A stretch of 64,000 nt of DNA, from the NCBI RefSeq assembly GCF_910588665.1, contig NZ_CAJUPR010000012.1, positions 1 to 64,000 on the forward strand, given 5' to 3'. The first letter of the stretch is position 1, and each line of letters begins with the position of its first letter. The stretch comes from an uncultured Brachyspira sp. (GTDB taxonomy: Bacteria > Spirochaetota > Brachyspiria > Brachyspirales > Brachyspiraceae). A program made the position numbers and the translations under genes. The notes beneath the pieces were generated by a model. It was not told where the DNA came from. It worked only from the letters and a program-made list of their open reading frames with translations, and did no database searches. This document shows positions 25,590 to 34,508 of this stretch, piece after piece.

Positions 25590-27407
25590 ATGAAAAAGTT
25601 ATCTGTATTTATTTTTATTATACTATTGATATTGTCTTGTAGAAAAACTGTTATTTCAGATAAAATAAAATCAATGCTGATAAAAGAAATATCGGAAGAC
25701 AGAACATTAAATCCTATGTACAGAGAGTTCAGAGCGGTTTGGTTTTCTACTGTTAATAATATTGATTGGCCTATTGAGGGTAAAAGCGAGGAAGAACAAA
25801 AAAGGCTTGCAGTTAAGCATTTGGATACAATTTATAATAATAATTTTAATGCGGTATTTGTACAGGTGAAGCCCGATGCGGGGGTAATATTTCCTTCAAA
25901 AATAAATCCAGTTACCAGATATTTTTTCGGAAAAGATGCTGCAAGTGAAAGAGACGATTATCCTTTTGAAACTGATATGCTGAAATTTATTATAGATGAA
26001 GCGCATAACAGAAATTTAGAAGTTCATGCATGGTTTAATCCTTATAGAATAGCGGCGTCTTATGATATAAATAAAAGATATGATGAACAGTTTTCAAAAA
26101 AAAATTTTATTCATGTTTATGTATCTAATGGTTTAAATCCAGTTCATTGGTATGATGATAAGCTTTATTTGGATCCAGGTGAGCCTATAAGCTCGGAATA
26201 TGTAATTGAATCTATTATTGAAGCTGTTGAAAATTATGATATAGACGGTGTTCATTTTGATGATTATTTTTATCAGAATATGATTGACGATAAAACATAC
26301 ATATATTGGCCTGATAAAATCAGTTCTTCAAAATATGCCTCAAATCAGGGATATGATGCAGAAAATACTAATTATGATAATTACGGTGTTAATGGTCTTT
26401 ATGCTTGGAGAAGAAATAATATTAATACTCTTGTAAGCTCTATATATAAAGAAATAAAATTGAGGAAGCCTTATGTTAAATGGACTGTTTCTCCCGCAGG
26501 AGTTTGGAGAAATAAAGAGAAGCTTTCTGATTATAACGGATATAAATACGGAAGCGACACTCGGTCTTATAATCCGAATTTTGATGCATTGCATGCTGAT
26601 GTTCTTTTGTGGATGCTTAATGGGGAAAAAACTATAACATTGAGTTCTGCTACAGAAAAAGACGGTATTAATAAAATGTATGTTGATGCTTTAATACCTC
26701 AAATATATTGGACTGATAGGCATGAAACGGCTCCTTTTGACATAATAGCAGATTGGTGGATTAAAGAGGCTGAAAAATCTTCAAATGGAAAATTAGCAGA
26801 TTTGTATATAGGTCATCCGCTTTATAAAATGGGAAGGAATACAAATATTGAGCCATGGCAGGATATTGATTTGATGTCAAAACAGGTTGATTATATCAGA
26901 AATAAAGGCAGAGGATATATAAAAGGCTCAGTATTTTTTACTCTCAGAAACATGTATAAAAAAGATATTTTTACTCATGGGTATGGTTATAAGGCTTTAA
27001 ATTATTTAAAAGAAAATAATTATCCATTCAAAGCTATAGTGCCTGCTATGAATACTATAAAAGACTTAAATAATATTCCACTATGTTTGACTAATGCATA
27101 TATAAAAAACAAATTTGACTCTATAGATATAACTTTCACCGATCCTAATGAATATAATACTGATAAATATAATTGCGCAAGGGAAGGAGTATCTGTATAT
27201 TATGCGCTTTATAGAAAAAATATTGATGAAAATTATATAATATTGATAGATAAAATTAGAAGAACGAATTTTAATGCCTATTCTAAAGTTATTTATAATG
27301 ATAAAACAGCAAATCCGAAAAATAATTATATATATTATATTACCGCTTTGGACAGACTTCATAATGAAAGCGAAGCTGTAATTATTACTAATAATAAGCA
27401 TATTTAA
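25590..27407 (+). CDS. Glycoside hydrolase-like family 10 (GHL10) lipoprotein
   Basis: Lipoprotein signal with lipobox LILSC and Cys17. The GHL10 (DUF187/PF02638) domain starts at EFRAVWFSTVNNIDWP and has the typical blocks NFNAVFVQVKPD, EVHAWFNPYRIA, YDIDGVHFDDYFY and KWTVSPAGVWRNK. The barrel resembles glycosidases, and relatives are thought to act on peptidoglycan or other surface glycans; the substrate is not proven. The C-terminal 100 residues look like a fibronectin-type module. It follows the propeller gene by 20 nt. Confidence 0.88.
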   Translation: MKKLSVFIFIILLILSCRKTVISDKIKSMLIKEISEDRTLNPMYREFRAVWFSTVNNIDWPIEGKSEEEQKRLAVKHLDTIYNNNFNAVFVQVKPDAGVIFPSKINPVTRYFFGKDAASERDDYPFETDMLKFIIDEAHNRNLEVHAWFNPYRIAASYDINKRYDEQFSKKNFIHVYVSNGLNPVHWYDDKLYLDPGEPISSEYVIESIIEAVENYDIDGVHFDDYFYQNMIDDKTYIYWPDKISSSKYASNQGYDAENTNYDNYGVNGLYAWRRNNINTLVSSIYKEIKLRKPYVKWTVSPAGVWRNKEKLSDYNGYKYGSDTRSYNPNFDALHADVLLWMLNGEKTITLSSATEKDGINKMYVDALIPQIYWTDRHETAPFDIIADWWIKEAEKSSNGKLADLYIGHPLYKMGRNTNIEPWQDIDLMSKQVDYIRNKGRGYIKGSVFFTLRNMYKKDIFTHGYGYKALNYLKENNYPFKAIVPAMNTIKDLNNIPLCLTNAYIKNKFDSIDITFTDPNEYNTDKYNCAREGVSVYYALYRKNIDENYIILIDKIRRTNFNAYSKVIYNDKTANPKNNYIYYITALDRLHNESEAVIITNNKHI

Positions 27408-27478
27408 TTAATGCTTTACAATTTTTTATAAAAATGTTTTAATTATGTTAAAAATATTAATTTATCGGAAATATTATT

Positions 27479-28852
27479 ATGGGTAAAACTTCATTAAAAG
27501 ATATAATAAAAGTAAGCAGGGAATTGCAATCTGAATGCAGTAAAAGTACAGAAGAATTAGATTTTCATAAAGAATTAGAAATATCATCAGACAGCAGAGA
27601 TAATTTTGATTTAGATAAATTATTTTTAGCATTAAAGGGAGATAAGTTTGACGGAAATAAATTCGCATTGGAAGCCTATAATAAAGGATGCAGATATTTT
27701 ATATTAAGCGATAACAGTATAAATATTCCAAGCGACGCCATTGTTTTTTATGCCGATGATACAGTTCTTTTTTTTATAAAACTTGCAAGAGAGTATAGAA
27801 AAAGATTTAGCACGGCGGTAATATCAATAACTGGAAGCTGCGGAAAAACAACCGTTAAAGAATTAATCTATCTTTTTTTATCTGAAAAATATAAAGTGCT
27901 TAAAACTGAAGGTAACTTTAATAATGAAATAGGAGTTCCCAAAACTATATTTAATTTAGATGGCAGCTATGAAATAGCAATTATTGAAGCAGGAATGAAT
28001 CATCAAAATGAATTATTAAGAATATCTGAAGCTCTGGAATCAGACACTGTTATAATTAATAATGTGGAGCCTGTACATATTGCTAATTTGGGTTCTATAG
28101 AGAATATAGCTTATGCAAAGTCTGAGATTTTTAACCATGCTAAAGAAAATGCAATCGCCGTAATAAATAAAAATACTAACTGCGTTAATATATTAAAAAA
28201 AGAAGCTGAAAGAAATAATATAAAAAATATAATAGAGGCTGATGTAAAAGAAATAATAAAGAAAGATGATAATAGATTTGAATACAGAGGAATAATTTTC
28301 AGGCATAATTTAATCGGAGATTTTAATATTCATAATATATTATCGGCTTTGAAAACTGCAGAACTTTATAATATTGATTTAGAAAAATGCACCGATATTT
28401 TAAGAAATTATAAATCTCAGAAAAATAGAATGCAGATAATTAATATAAAAGGCTCTAATATAATAAATGACTGCTATAATTCAAATCCTGCAGCATTAAA
28501 AAATATGCTTAAATTTTTATCTCAAAGAAGAGAATCAAAAAAAATTGCAGTAATAGGAGATATGCTTGAAACTGAAACTGAAGAATCATCTTATCATAAA
28601 TATATAGGAGATTTTATCAATAATTTAAAAAATATTAATACTGTTATAGCAGTTGGGAAGCATTCAAAGTATATTTATAATACTGTTAATTGTGAGAAAT
28701 ATTATTTTGAAGATGCTGAAAGTTCCATAGAAAAAGTACATGAATTTTTAAAAGATGATACTGCAATGCTGATAAAGGCTTCATTAGGTATGTATTTTTC
28801 TGTAATAATAGATTCTCTGAATTATGATAGAAAAGTCAGTACAGATGAATAA
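27479..28852 (+). CDS. murF: UDP-N-acetylmuramoyl-tripeptide--D-alanyl-D-alanine ligase
   Basis: The Mur ligase adding D-Ala-D-Ala to the UDP-MurNAc-tripeptide in the cytoplasm. The ATP-binding loop GSCGKTT is at residues 119-125. Family blocks follow: TEGNFNNEIGVPKTIF, IIEAGMNHQNEL, NVEPVHIANLGSIENIA and the central NDCYNSNPAALKNML. Length (457) is normal. The gene is 71 nt downstream of GHL10 with no clear Shine-Dalgarno. The context of exported wall-active proteins fits its role. Confidence 0.95.
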   Translation: MGKTSLKDIIKVSRELQSECSKSTEELDFHKELEISSDSRDNFDLDKLFLALKGDKFDGNKFALEAYNKGCRYFILSDNSINIPSDAIVFYADDTVLFFIKLAREYRKRFSTAVISITGSCGKTTVKELIYLFLSEKYKVLKTEGNFNNEIGVPKTIFNLDGSYEIAIIEAGMNHQNELLRISEALESDTVIINNVEPVHIANLGSIENIAYAKSEIFNHAKENAIAVINKNTNCVNILKKEAERNNIKNIIEADVKEIIKKDDNRFEYRGIIFRHNLIGDFNIHNILSALKTAELYNIDLEKCTDILRNYKSQKNRMQIINIKGSNIINDCYNSNPAALKNMLKFLSQRRESKKIAVIGDMLETETEESSYHKYIGDFINNLKNINTVIAVGKHSKYIYNTVNCEKYYFEDAESSIEKVHEFLKDDTAMLIKASLGMYFSVIIDSLNYDRKVSTDE

Positions 28853-28879
28853 TATAATTCAAAATAATTCTATAACAGC

Positions 28880-29576
28880 TTATATATATTAAATGATAAA
28901 AACTTAAGCAGTTTTTCATATCAATTAAAACAATATTGGAATATAGATGTAAATATACTATCTTATAAAAATAAAAATAAATTTGATGCTCATGGCATTT
29001 ATTTTTAATATGAATTTGCCCCTTTCAATGTTCCTTATAATGAAGCTGAAATATTAATAAATTATAATGATATTGATAATGAAACAAAAGAAAAAATATT
29101 AAATCATAAGTCATTTTTATCAATTAAGGCTTAATCTTTTGATAGGTGTCTTAAAGATATTGCTTTAACTTTCAGCAAGGTTTGTTATTCTATAATAAGG
29201 CAAAACAGCATATCAGCAGTTCTGATAGGGGATATTAATTTACTTATTTCAGGCAGCAGATACTTATTTGAGATGAATGAATATATTAAAAATAATAAAT
29301 ATTTTCCTGTTTATTTATTAGAGCAGATGTTTTTTCTGATAATAACGGAAATCATGCCTATACTGAGGGACTTAGAAATTTTGCTAAATATGAGATTATG
29401 GCTTATAAAACTGTAAGAGAAGCCGGCAGCATAATAAATATATTAATAATATTATCAGAAGCATTATAGAAAATAATTTAAATCTTGAAGACGGAAACAT
29501 TATGCATACTGATGATAATTATATAGGAATGTTTAAATTTTTTGACAATAAATTTATAACGCTTGAAAAAAATTAA
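28880..29576 (+). pseudogene. Decayed DUF4261-type gene
   Basis: One frame gives a protein-like read (NLSSFSYQLKQYWNID, AISAVLIGD-like ISAVLIGDINLLISG) broken by stops at 29006-29008 and 29132-29134. It then moves to a second frame carrying HAYTEGLRNFAKYEIMAY, and to a third for the C-terminus ending at 29574-29576. The YTEGLRNFAKYE block is what I recognise of DUF4261 proteins, a family of unknown function. At least two stops and two frameshifts make it clearly inactive. This explains the otherwise empty 770 nt between murF and trpS. Confidence 0.6.
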
Positions 29577-29626
29577 GCGGGTAATTTTTTAATAAAAAAT
29601 AGTATTTTATACAAGTTCTTTTATAA

Positions 29627-30625
29627 CTATATTCTTTTATTGTCAATTAAGCCCATTAAATCTCTTACTTCATATAATGTTTTTTCAGCTGTTTCAGAGG
29701 CATTTTTTGCTCCCTCTTTAAGCACATCATAAACATAATCCTTGTCTTTGGAATATTTAATAATATTTTCTCTTACAGGTGCTAATTCATTATTAATATT
29801 TTCGGCAAGCATTTTTTTGCATTGTACGCAGCCTATGGAAGCATTTTTACATCCTTCATAAATTTCTTTTTGTTCATCTTCATCTGAAAAAATTTTATGA
29901 TAGCTGTAGACATTGCATATATTAGGATTTCCGAAATCGGTTTTAAGTTTTCTATTGGTATCTGTCATAGCTTTCTGCATTATTAATTTCTCGGTTTCTT
30001 TTGCAGTTAAAGATAATGCTATATGATTATTTAAAGATTTGCTCATTTTATTTTTACCATCTAACCCCAATATTCTTAAAACCCTGCCATGATAAGTATT
30101 CGGCTCTTTAAAATATTCTCCGTATCTGTTATTAAATTTTCTCACTATCATTCTGGTAAGCTCTACATGCTGCTGCTGATCTTCTCCTACAGGCACAATA
30201 TCGGGGTGATAAAGCAGAATATCGGCAGCCATTAATGAGGGATAGGTTAGAAGAGCTGCATTGATATTTTCGGCATTCTTTTTTGATTTATCCTTATACT
30301 GCGTCATTCTTTCAAGTTCTGCTACAGGTATAATAGAGTTAAATATCCAAGCTAATTCGGTATGTGCTTTAATATCTGATTGCACAAATATTGAGCATTT
30401 TTCAGGATCAAGCCCTGAAGCTAAATATTCAACAGCCGCATCCATAATTTTTTTCTTCATTTGGGAAGCATCATATTCTATAGTAATAGCATGATAATCA
30501 ACTATGCAAAAAAATCCGTAGTATTCATCAAGTATATTAACCCAATTTTTTAAAGCTCCTAAATAATTACCGATATGAAGCGAGCCTGTTGGCTGTATTC
30601 CGCTTAGCATAATTTTTTTTGACAT
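29627..30625 (-). CDS. trpS: Tryptophanyl-tRNA synthetase
   Basis: Class I aminoacyl-tRNA synthetase charging tRNA-Trp. The HIGH-type motif is HIGN at residues 17-20 within GIQPTGSLHIGNYLGA, and KMSKS is at 193-197. The TrpRS-typical GEDQQQHVELTR is at 147-158. At 332 residues the length is usual. It lies 21 nt downstream of ricT on the same strand and is probably cotranscribed. Confidence 0.97.
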   Translation of the reverse strand: MSKKIMLSGIQPTGSLHIGNYLGALKNWVNILDEYYGFFCIVDYHAITIEYDASQMKKKIMDAAVEYLASGLDPEKCSIFVQSDIKAHTELAWIFNSIIPVAELERMTQYKDKSKKNAENINAALLTYPSLMAADILLYHPDIVPVGEDQQQHVELTRMIVRKFNNRYGEYFKEPNTYHGRVLRILGLDGKNKMSKSLNNHIALSLTAKETEKLIMQKAMTDTNRKLKTDFGNPNICNVYSYHKIFSDEDEQKEIYEGCKNASIGCVQCKKMLAENINNELAPVRENIIKYSKDKDYVYDVLKEGAKNASETAEKTLYEVRDLMGLIDNKRI

Positions 30626-30646
30626 ATCATAACTCCGTTTTATATT

Positions 30647-31624
30647 TTATTGTACTTTTATATTTACTGTTAAAAAACCTTCGGCATTGGTTTTTAAATC
30701 TTCTGCATTTATATAAATAAGCTTCTTATCATCGGTTTCTATCAATAATTTTTTATTAATCGGATTCAAATCTTTGATTATCGAATGTGTTCCGTTAAAT
30801 ATTAATTTAGTTCCTATTTTAGGCAGATCTTTTTTTAAATAACAATAAGCCTTATATTCATGAGCTAAGCAGCACATAAGCCTTCCGCATTGCCCCGATA
30901 TTTTCATTGTATTTAAAAGCATTCCCTGTTCCTTTGCCATTTTTATAGTTATTGTTTCAAATTTTCCTTTTATAACCTTACAGCATAATTCTCTTCCGCA
31001 TATTCCGCATCCTCCTATTGATCTGGCTTCATCTCTTACGCCTATCTGCCTTAGTTCTATTCTGGTTTTAAAATGCGCCGCTAAATCTTTAACCAATTCT
31101 CTGAAATCTATTCTCTCCTCAGCTATAAATTCAAATAAAAGCTTTGCTCTGTCTAAAAAATAATAAGAACTTATTAGTTTTAAATCCAGATTATGATTAT
31201 TAACTTTTTCTCTGCATATCTTAAAGGCTTCGGCGGCATCTTCTTCATTTAATTTATGCTGCTCTATATCTTTTTCATCAGCTATTCTTAAAATATTGAA
31301 TATCTTATTTTTATTATTTTTAGTTTTTATACTATTATTTTCTTCTTTGGCGGCAATATCTTTTAATTCTTCCGATATATCATTTTCTGAAAAACTTTCA
31401 TTATATTCAAACAATGATTCATAATCATTATCATCCGTATTTTCTTCTTTTTTTAATGAATCTATATCTATATCCTCAAAGTTTAATACCTGACCTATTT
31501 CTATGCCCTCATCTGTTTCTATCACACATGCATCTTTTATTTTTATATTTCCTATATGCAGATGCTCAAATTTTCCTATATTGGAGCCTCTAAACTTTAT
31601 ATGAGCTATATTTTTTATCATCAT
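30647..31624 (-). CDS. ricT: PSP1 domain protein, RicT/YaaT type
   Basis: The PSP1 domain has the full cysteine set of the RicT family: Cys206, Cys209, Cys214, Cys215 in GGCGICGRELCC, and Cys246, Cys251, Cys252 in SGQCGRLMCCLAHEY. In Bacillus RicT is part of an iron-sulfur complex that affects RNase Y-dependent mRNA processing; whether partners exist here is not visible. An acidic insert of about 50 residues (55-105) separates the N-terminal strand region from the core. GGAGAG precedes the ATG. Confidence 0.88.
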   Translation of the reverse strand: MMIKNIAHIKFRGSNIGKFEHLHIGNIKIKDACVIETDEGIEIGQVLNFEDIDIDSLKKEENTDDNDYESLFEYNESFSENDISEELKDIAAKEENNSIKTKNNKNKIFNILRIADEKDIEQHKLNEEDAAEAFKICREKVNNHNLDLKLISSYYFLDRAKLLFEFIAEERIDFRELVKDLAAHFKTRIELRQIGVRDEARSIGGCGICGRELCCKVIKGKFETITIKMAKEQGMLLNTMKISGQCGRLMCCLAHEYKAYCYLKKDLPKIGTKLIFNGTHSIIKDLNPINKKLLIETDDKKLIYINAEDLKTNAEGFLTVNIKVQ

Positions 31625-31662
31625 ACTCTCCGTTATATTATTATAAAATTTAAAGTTACTTT

Positions 31663-31691
31663 ATTTTATTTTTAAGTTGATATAATTGCAA
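31663..31691 (-). promoter_or_regulatory. Promoter of ricT-trpS
   Basis: Minus-strand TTGCAA (31691-31686), 17-nt spacer, TAAAAT (31668-31663), about 40 nt before the ATG at 31624. Confidence 0.45.
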
Positions 31692-31802
31692 GTATTATTT
31701 TATAATAATAGCGAAAAAAATATATATTATTAAAATATAAAAAATATTGATAAATATTTTATATAGTATATGATATATTTTATTGGCGTATAGTAGCAGA
31801 TT

Positions 31803-32417
31803 ATGAAATTTTTTTTAATATTATTGTTATTTTCTATGATTTCTTGCATAACTGCGCCTGAAATTTATTTAAAAACAGATAATGCTTTATATTGGAAAGA
31901 ACTTATAAAAAATAAAGCGTCATCGGATATTTATCAGAATATATACAGATTTGATAAAAAAGGTAACATGAATTTAACTATATACGGATATAAGGATAAA
32001 ATTAAATATACATTATTCTTGATGAAGCAGAATAATCAGGCATTCTATTATAAAAAATATACTTTAAAAAATTATATTATAGAAAGCCTGCCTTCATTAG
32101 ATTTATATAAAGATGTTTTAGAAAAAAGTCATTATGACATATTTTATATAGATTATTTTTTTTCAAAGAAAATTCCTGATAAAAGTATTTATCTGCCTAT
32201 AGGATTTATGGTAAATGAGGATATATTATATATAGCAAAAATATATGATTCTGATTATGAAGACAGATTAAATCATTGGCTTAGAAAAAATGGTTACGGA
32301 TATTCATACGGCAATGAATGGATACCTGCAGTGAATGTGGATTGGTCTTCCTATCCAGTACCGACAGAGCATGAAATAGATTGGAATAGATTGGAACTTA
32401 TAGGAAAACTATTTTAA
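31803..32417 (+). CDS. Lipoprotein of unknown function
   Basis: 204 residues with a short lipoprotein signal, lipobox MISC and Cys15. The mature part is rich in Tyr, Lys and Asp with alternating hydrophobic strands and no recognisable domain. It ends with a Trp-containing segment (NEWIPAVNVDWSSYPVPTEH). It stands alone, divergent from ricT. Nothing indicates its function; surface location is inferred from the signal. The 243 nt after it show no gene. Confidence 0.7.
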   Translation: MKFFLILLLFSMISCITAPEIYLKTDNALYWKELIKNKASSDIYQNIYRFDKKGNMNLTIYGYKDKIKYTLFLMKQNNQAFYYKKYTLKNYIIESLPSLDLYKDVLEKSHYDIFYIDYFFSKKIPDKSIYLPIGFMVNEDILYIAKIYDSDYEDRLNHWLRKNGYGYSYGNEWIPAVNVDWSSYPVPTEHEIDWNRLELIGKLF

Positions 32418-32660
32418 TTAATGTTTTAAATGTTTTATATTTAGTGTATTATAGTTATAATATGCTATTAATTATTTTAAATTATAGTTATTTTTATTTA
32501 TTTCTTTAATATTTATAATAATTTATAATTATATCTAATGAATAATATATTTATTAATGTCTGCTTCAATTTAATAGTTTAAAACAATTATATATTAATT
32601 GAAAGGCTTATGTATACGGTAATCAGCTGCTTATAAATATTAATGTAAAGGAATAATTTT

Positions 32661-33320
32661 ATGGAAAATAATTATAATAGTTTAAATATAATCAAAAAAA
32701 AGAAAATAGGGGAGCTTTATTCTGCAATATCTCATAGCATAGGAGCTTTGCTAGGTATCGCAGGGCTGGTTCTAATGTTAATAAAATCCAATGCAAATGC
32801 CTTACCTATAATCATTTATGGTATTGGAATAATATTCTTATATACATTTAGTTCTTTGTATCATTTCTTTCCTAACGGAAAAATAAAGCAGTTATTTAGA
32901 AAATTTGATCATATAGGAATATATTTATTTATAGCCGCAACTTATACGCCAATATGCATTTTTTCGCTTCCTAAAAATATAGGTTTATTGATTCTATTAG
33001 TTATATGGTCATGCGCTTTCATAGGCATATTGTCAAACACCGTTATAAAATATAAAAATTTTGCTTTGAGAGTTATTTTATATATATTAATGGGCTGGAT
33101 AATAATATTTGCTTTTAAGCCTCTTATAAATAGATTTGATATTTCAAATTTAAATTGGCTTATATACGGCGGAATATTTTATACAATAGGAGCTTTTTTA
33201 TATGCTATGGGCAAGAAATTCAATGATAAAAGCAGGCAGTTTACCCATGATGTGTTTCATATATTTGTACTGGCGGGATCCTTTGCTCATTATTGGTTTT
33301 TATATAGTTATGTTATATAG
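32661..33320 (+). CDS. Hemolysin III family membrane protein (YqfA/PAQR type)
   Basis: 219 residues with seven predicted membrane helices. The three conserved metal-site motifs of the family are present: SSLYHFFP, FDHIGIYLFIAATYTP and the C-terminal HDVFHIFVLAGSFAHYW. The family is related to eukaryotic PAQR receptors, and some members have been called hemolysins. True cytolytic activity is not established for most, and a lipid or membrane-fluidity role is more likely. AAAGGAA lies before the ATG. Confidence 0.9.
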   Translation: MENNYNSLNIIKKKKIGELYSAISHSIGALLGIAGLVLMLIKSNANALPIIIYGIGIIFLYTFSSLYHFFPNGKIKQLFRKFDHIGIYLFIAATYTPICIFSLPKNIGLLILLVIWSCAFIGILSNTVIKYKNFALRVILYILMGWIIIFAFKPLINRFDISNLNWLIYGGIFYTIGAFLYAMGKKFNDKSRQFTHDVFHIFVLAGSFAHYWFLYSYVI

Positions 33321-33411
33321 TTTATTATAACTATATTTTTTATATAATAAAATTCTTTACATTTTCTGTTTTATCTGTATTATATATTAACTTTATAATA
33401 ACGGAGCATAA

Positions 33412-34446
33412 ATGTTTAATCGTATTGATATAGATAAGTTTTTTTATTTGCATAAAGAAGAATATATTCCCATAATAGATGTACGCTCTCCAATAGAATA
33501 TAATCATGCCCATATTCCAAATGCGCATAATGTTTATTTATTCAGCGATGAAGAGAGAAAGAATGTAGGCACTATTTATAAGCAGATAGGCTCAAAAGAA
33601 GCTTTTATAAAAGGTTTGGAATATGCCTGTGAAAAAATGACTGATATGTTAAAAAGCATTGATAATATAGCAAGGAATTATAACAATACAAATAAAATAC
33701 TTATGCATTGTTTCAGAGGAGGTATGCGAAGCGAATCAGTTGCTTGGCTTTGTTCAAATTACGGTTATGATGTTTATGTGCTGGACGGCGGATATAAGAG
33801 ATATAGAAATTATGTTTTAAATTCATTTGAAAAAAAATATAGAATTTATTTACTCACTGGAAAAACTGGAAGCGGAAAAACGCTTATATTGAAAAAATTA
33901 AAAAATAAAGGATATAATATAATAGATTTAGAACAAATAGCTAAGCATAAGGGATCCGCTTTCGGCTGGATAGGAGAAGAGGAACAGCCAAGTCAGGAGC
34001 AGTTTGAAAATATTTTATCATTTGAGCTTTTAAAATATGATTCAGATTCTATATTATGGTTTGAAGATGAAAGTCTGCTTATAGGCAGGAGAGCTATACC
34101 AAAACCGCTTTTTAATTGCATGAGAGATGCTGAAAAAATAATATATTTAGATATACCTCAGGAATGCAGAGCCGAATATATAGTTAATACTTACGGAAAT
34201 TATAATATTGATGATTTGAGGGAATCAATGTATAGAATAAAAAAGCGTTTAGGCGGTGAAAGATTAAAAGATTCTATCCAATTGCTTGACAGCGGAAAAA
34301 TTTATGAATGCGTTCTTAATATGCTTTATTATTATGATAGGGCGTATAAACTCAGCATAAATGAAAACAGACTTATACATATAAAATGCAGTCATCAGAA
34401 TTTTGATAATATAGTCGAATTAATTGTAAATAGTGTGATTGTATAA
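33412..34446 (+). CDS. mnmH: tRNA 2-selenouridine synthase
   Basis: An N-terminal rhodanese domain with active-site Cys100 (LMHCFRGGMRSES) is fused to a P-loop domain (GKTGSGKT, residues 150-157), the diagnostic MnmH/SelU layout. The enzyme replaces sulfur of 2-thiouridine at the wobble position of certain tRNAs with selenium from selenophosphate, through geranylated intermediates. CGGAG lies before the ATG. No selD is in the window, so the selenium donor must come from elsewhere. A strong terminator follows. Confidence 0.92.
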   Translation: MFNRIDIDKFFYLHKEEYIPIIDVRSPIEYNHAHIPNAHNVYLFSDEERKNVGTIYKQIGSKEAFIKGLEYACEKMTDMLKSIDNIARNYNNTNKILMHCFRGGMRSESVAWLCSNYGYDVYVLDGGYKRYRNYVLNSFEKKYRIYLLTGKTGSGKTLILKKLKNKGYNIIDLEQIAKHKGSAFGWIGEEEQPSQEQFENILSFELLKYDSDSILWFEDESLLIGRRAIPKPLFNCMRDAEKIIYLDIPQECRAEYIVNTYGNYNIDDLRESMYRIKKRLGGERLKDSIQLLDSGKIYECVLNMLYYYDRAYKLSINENRLIHIKCSHQNFDNIVELIVNSVIV

Positions 34447-34453
34447 TAAGCAT

Positions 34454-34488
34454 AAAAAAAGCTTTAAGAATAATCTTAAAGCTTTTTT
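34454..34488. terminator. Bidirectional intrinsic terminator
   Basis: GCTTTAAGA (34461-34469) pairs perfectly with TCTTAAAGC (34474-34482) across a 4-nt loop. The stem is flanked by seven A and six T, so it serves both mnmH (plus) and the chemotaxis gene (minus). Confidence 0.9.
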
Positions 34489-34508
34489 ATTTTTATATGA
34501 ATATTAAT

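Noticed and set aside
32661..33320. Calling the hemolysin III family gene a toxin
   Set aside because: The family is mainly membrane proteins of PAQR type; cytolytic activity cannot be inferred from sequence.
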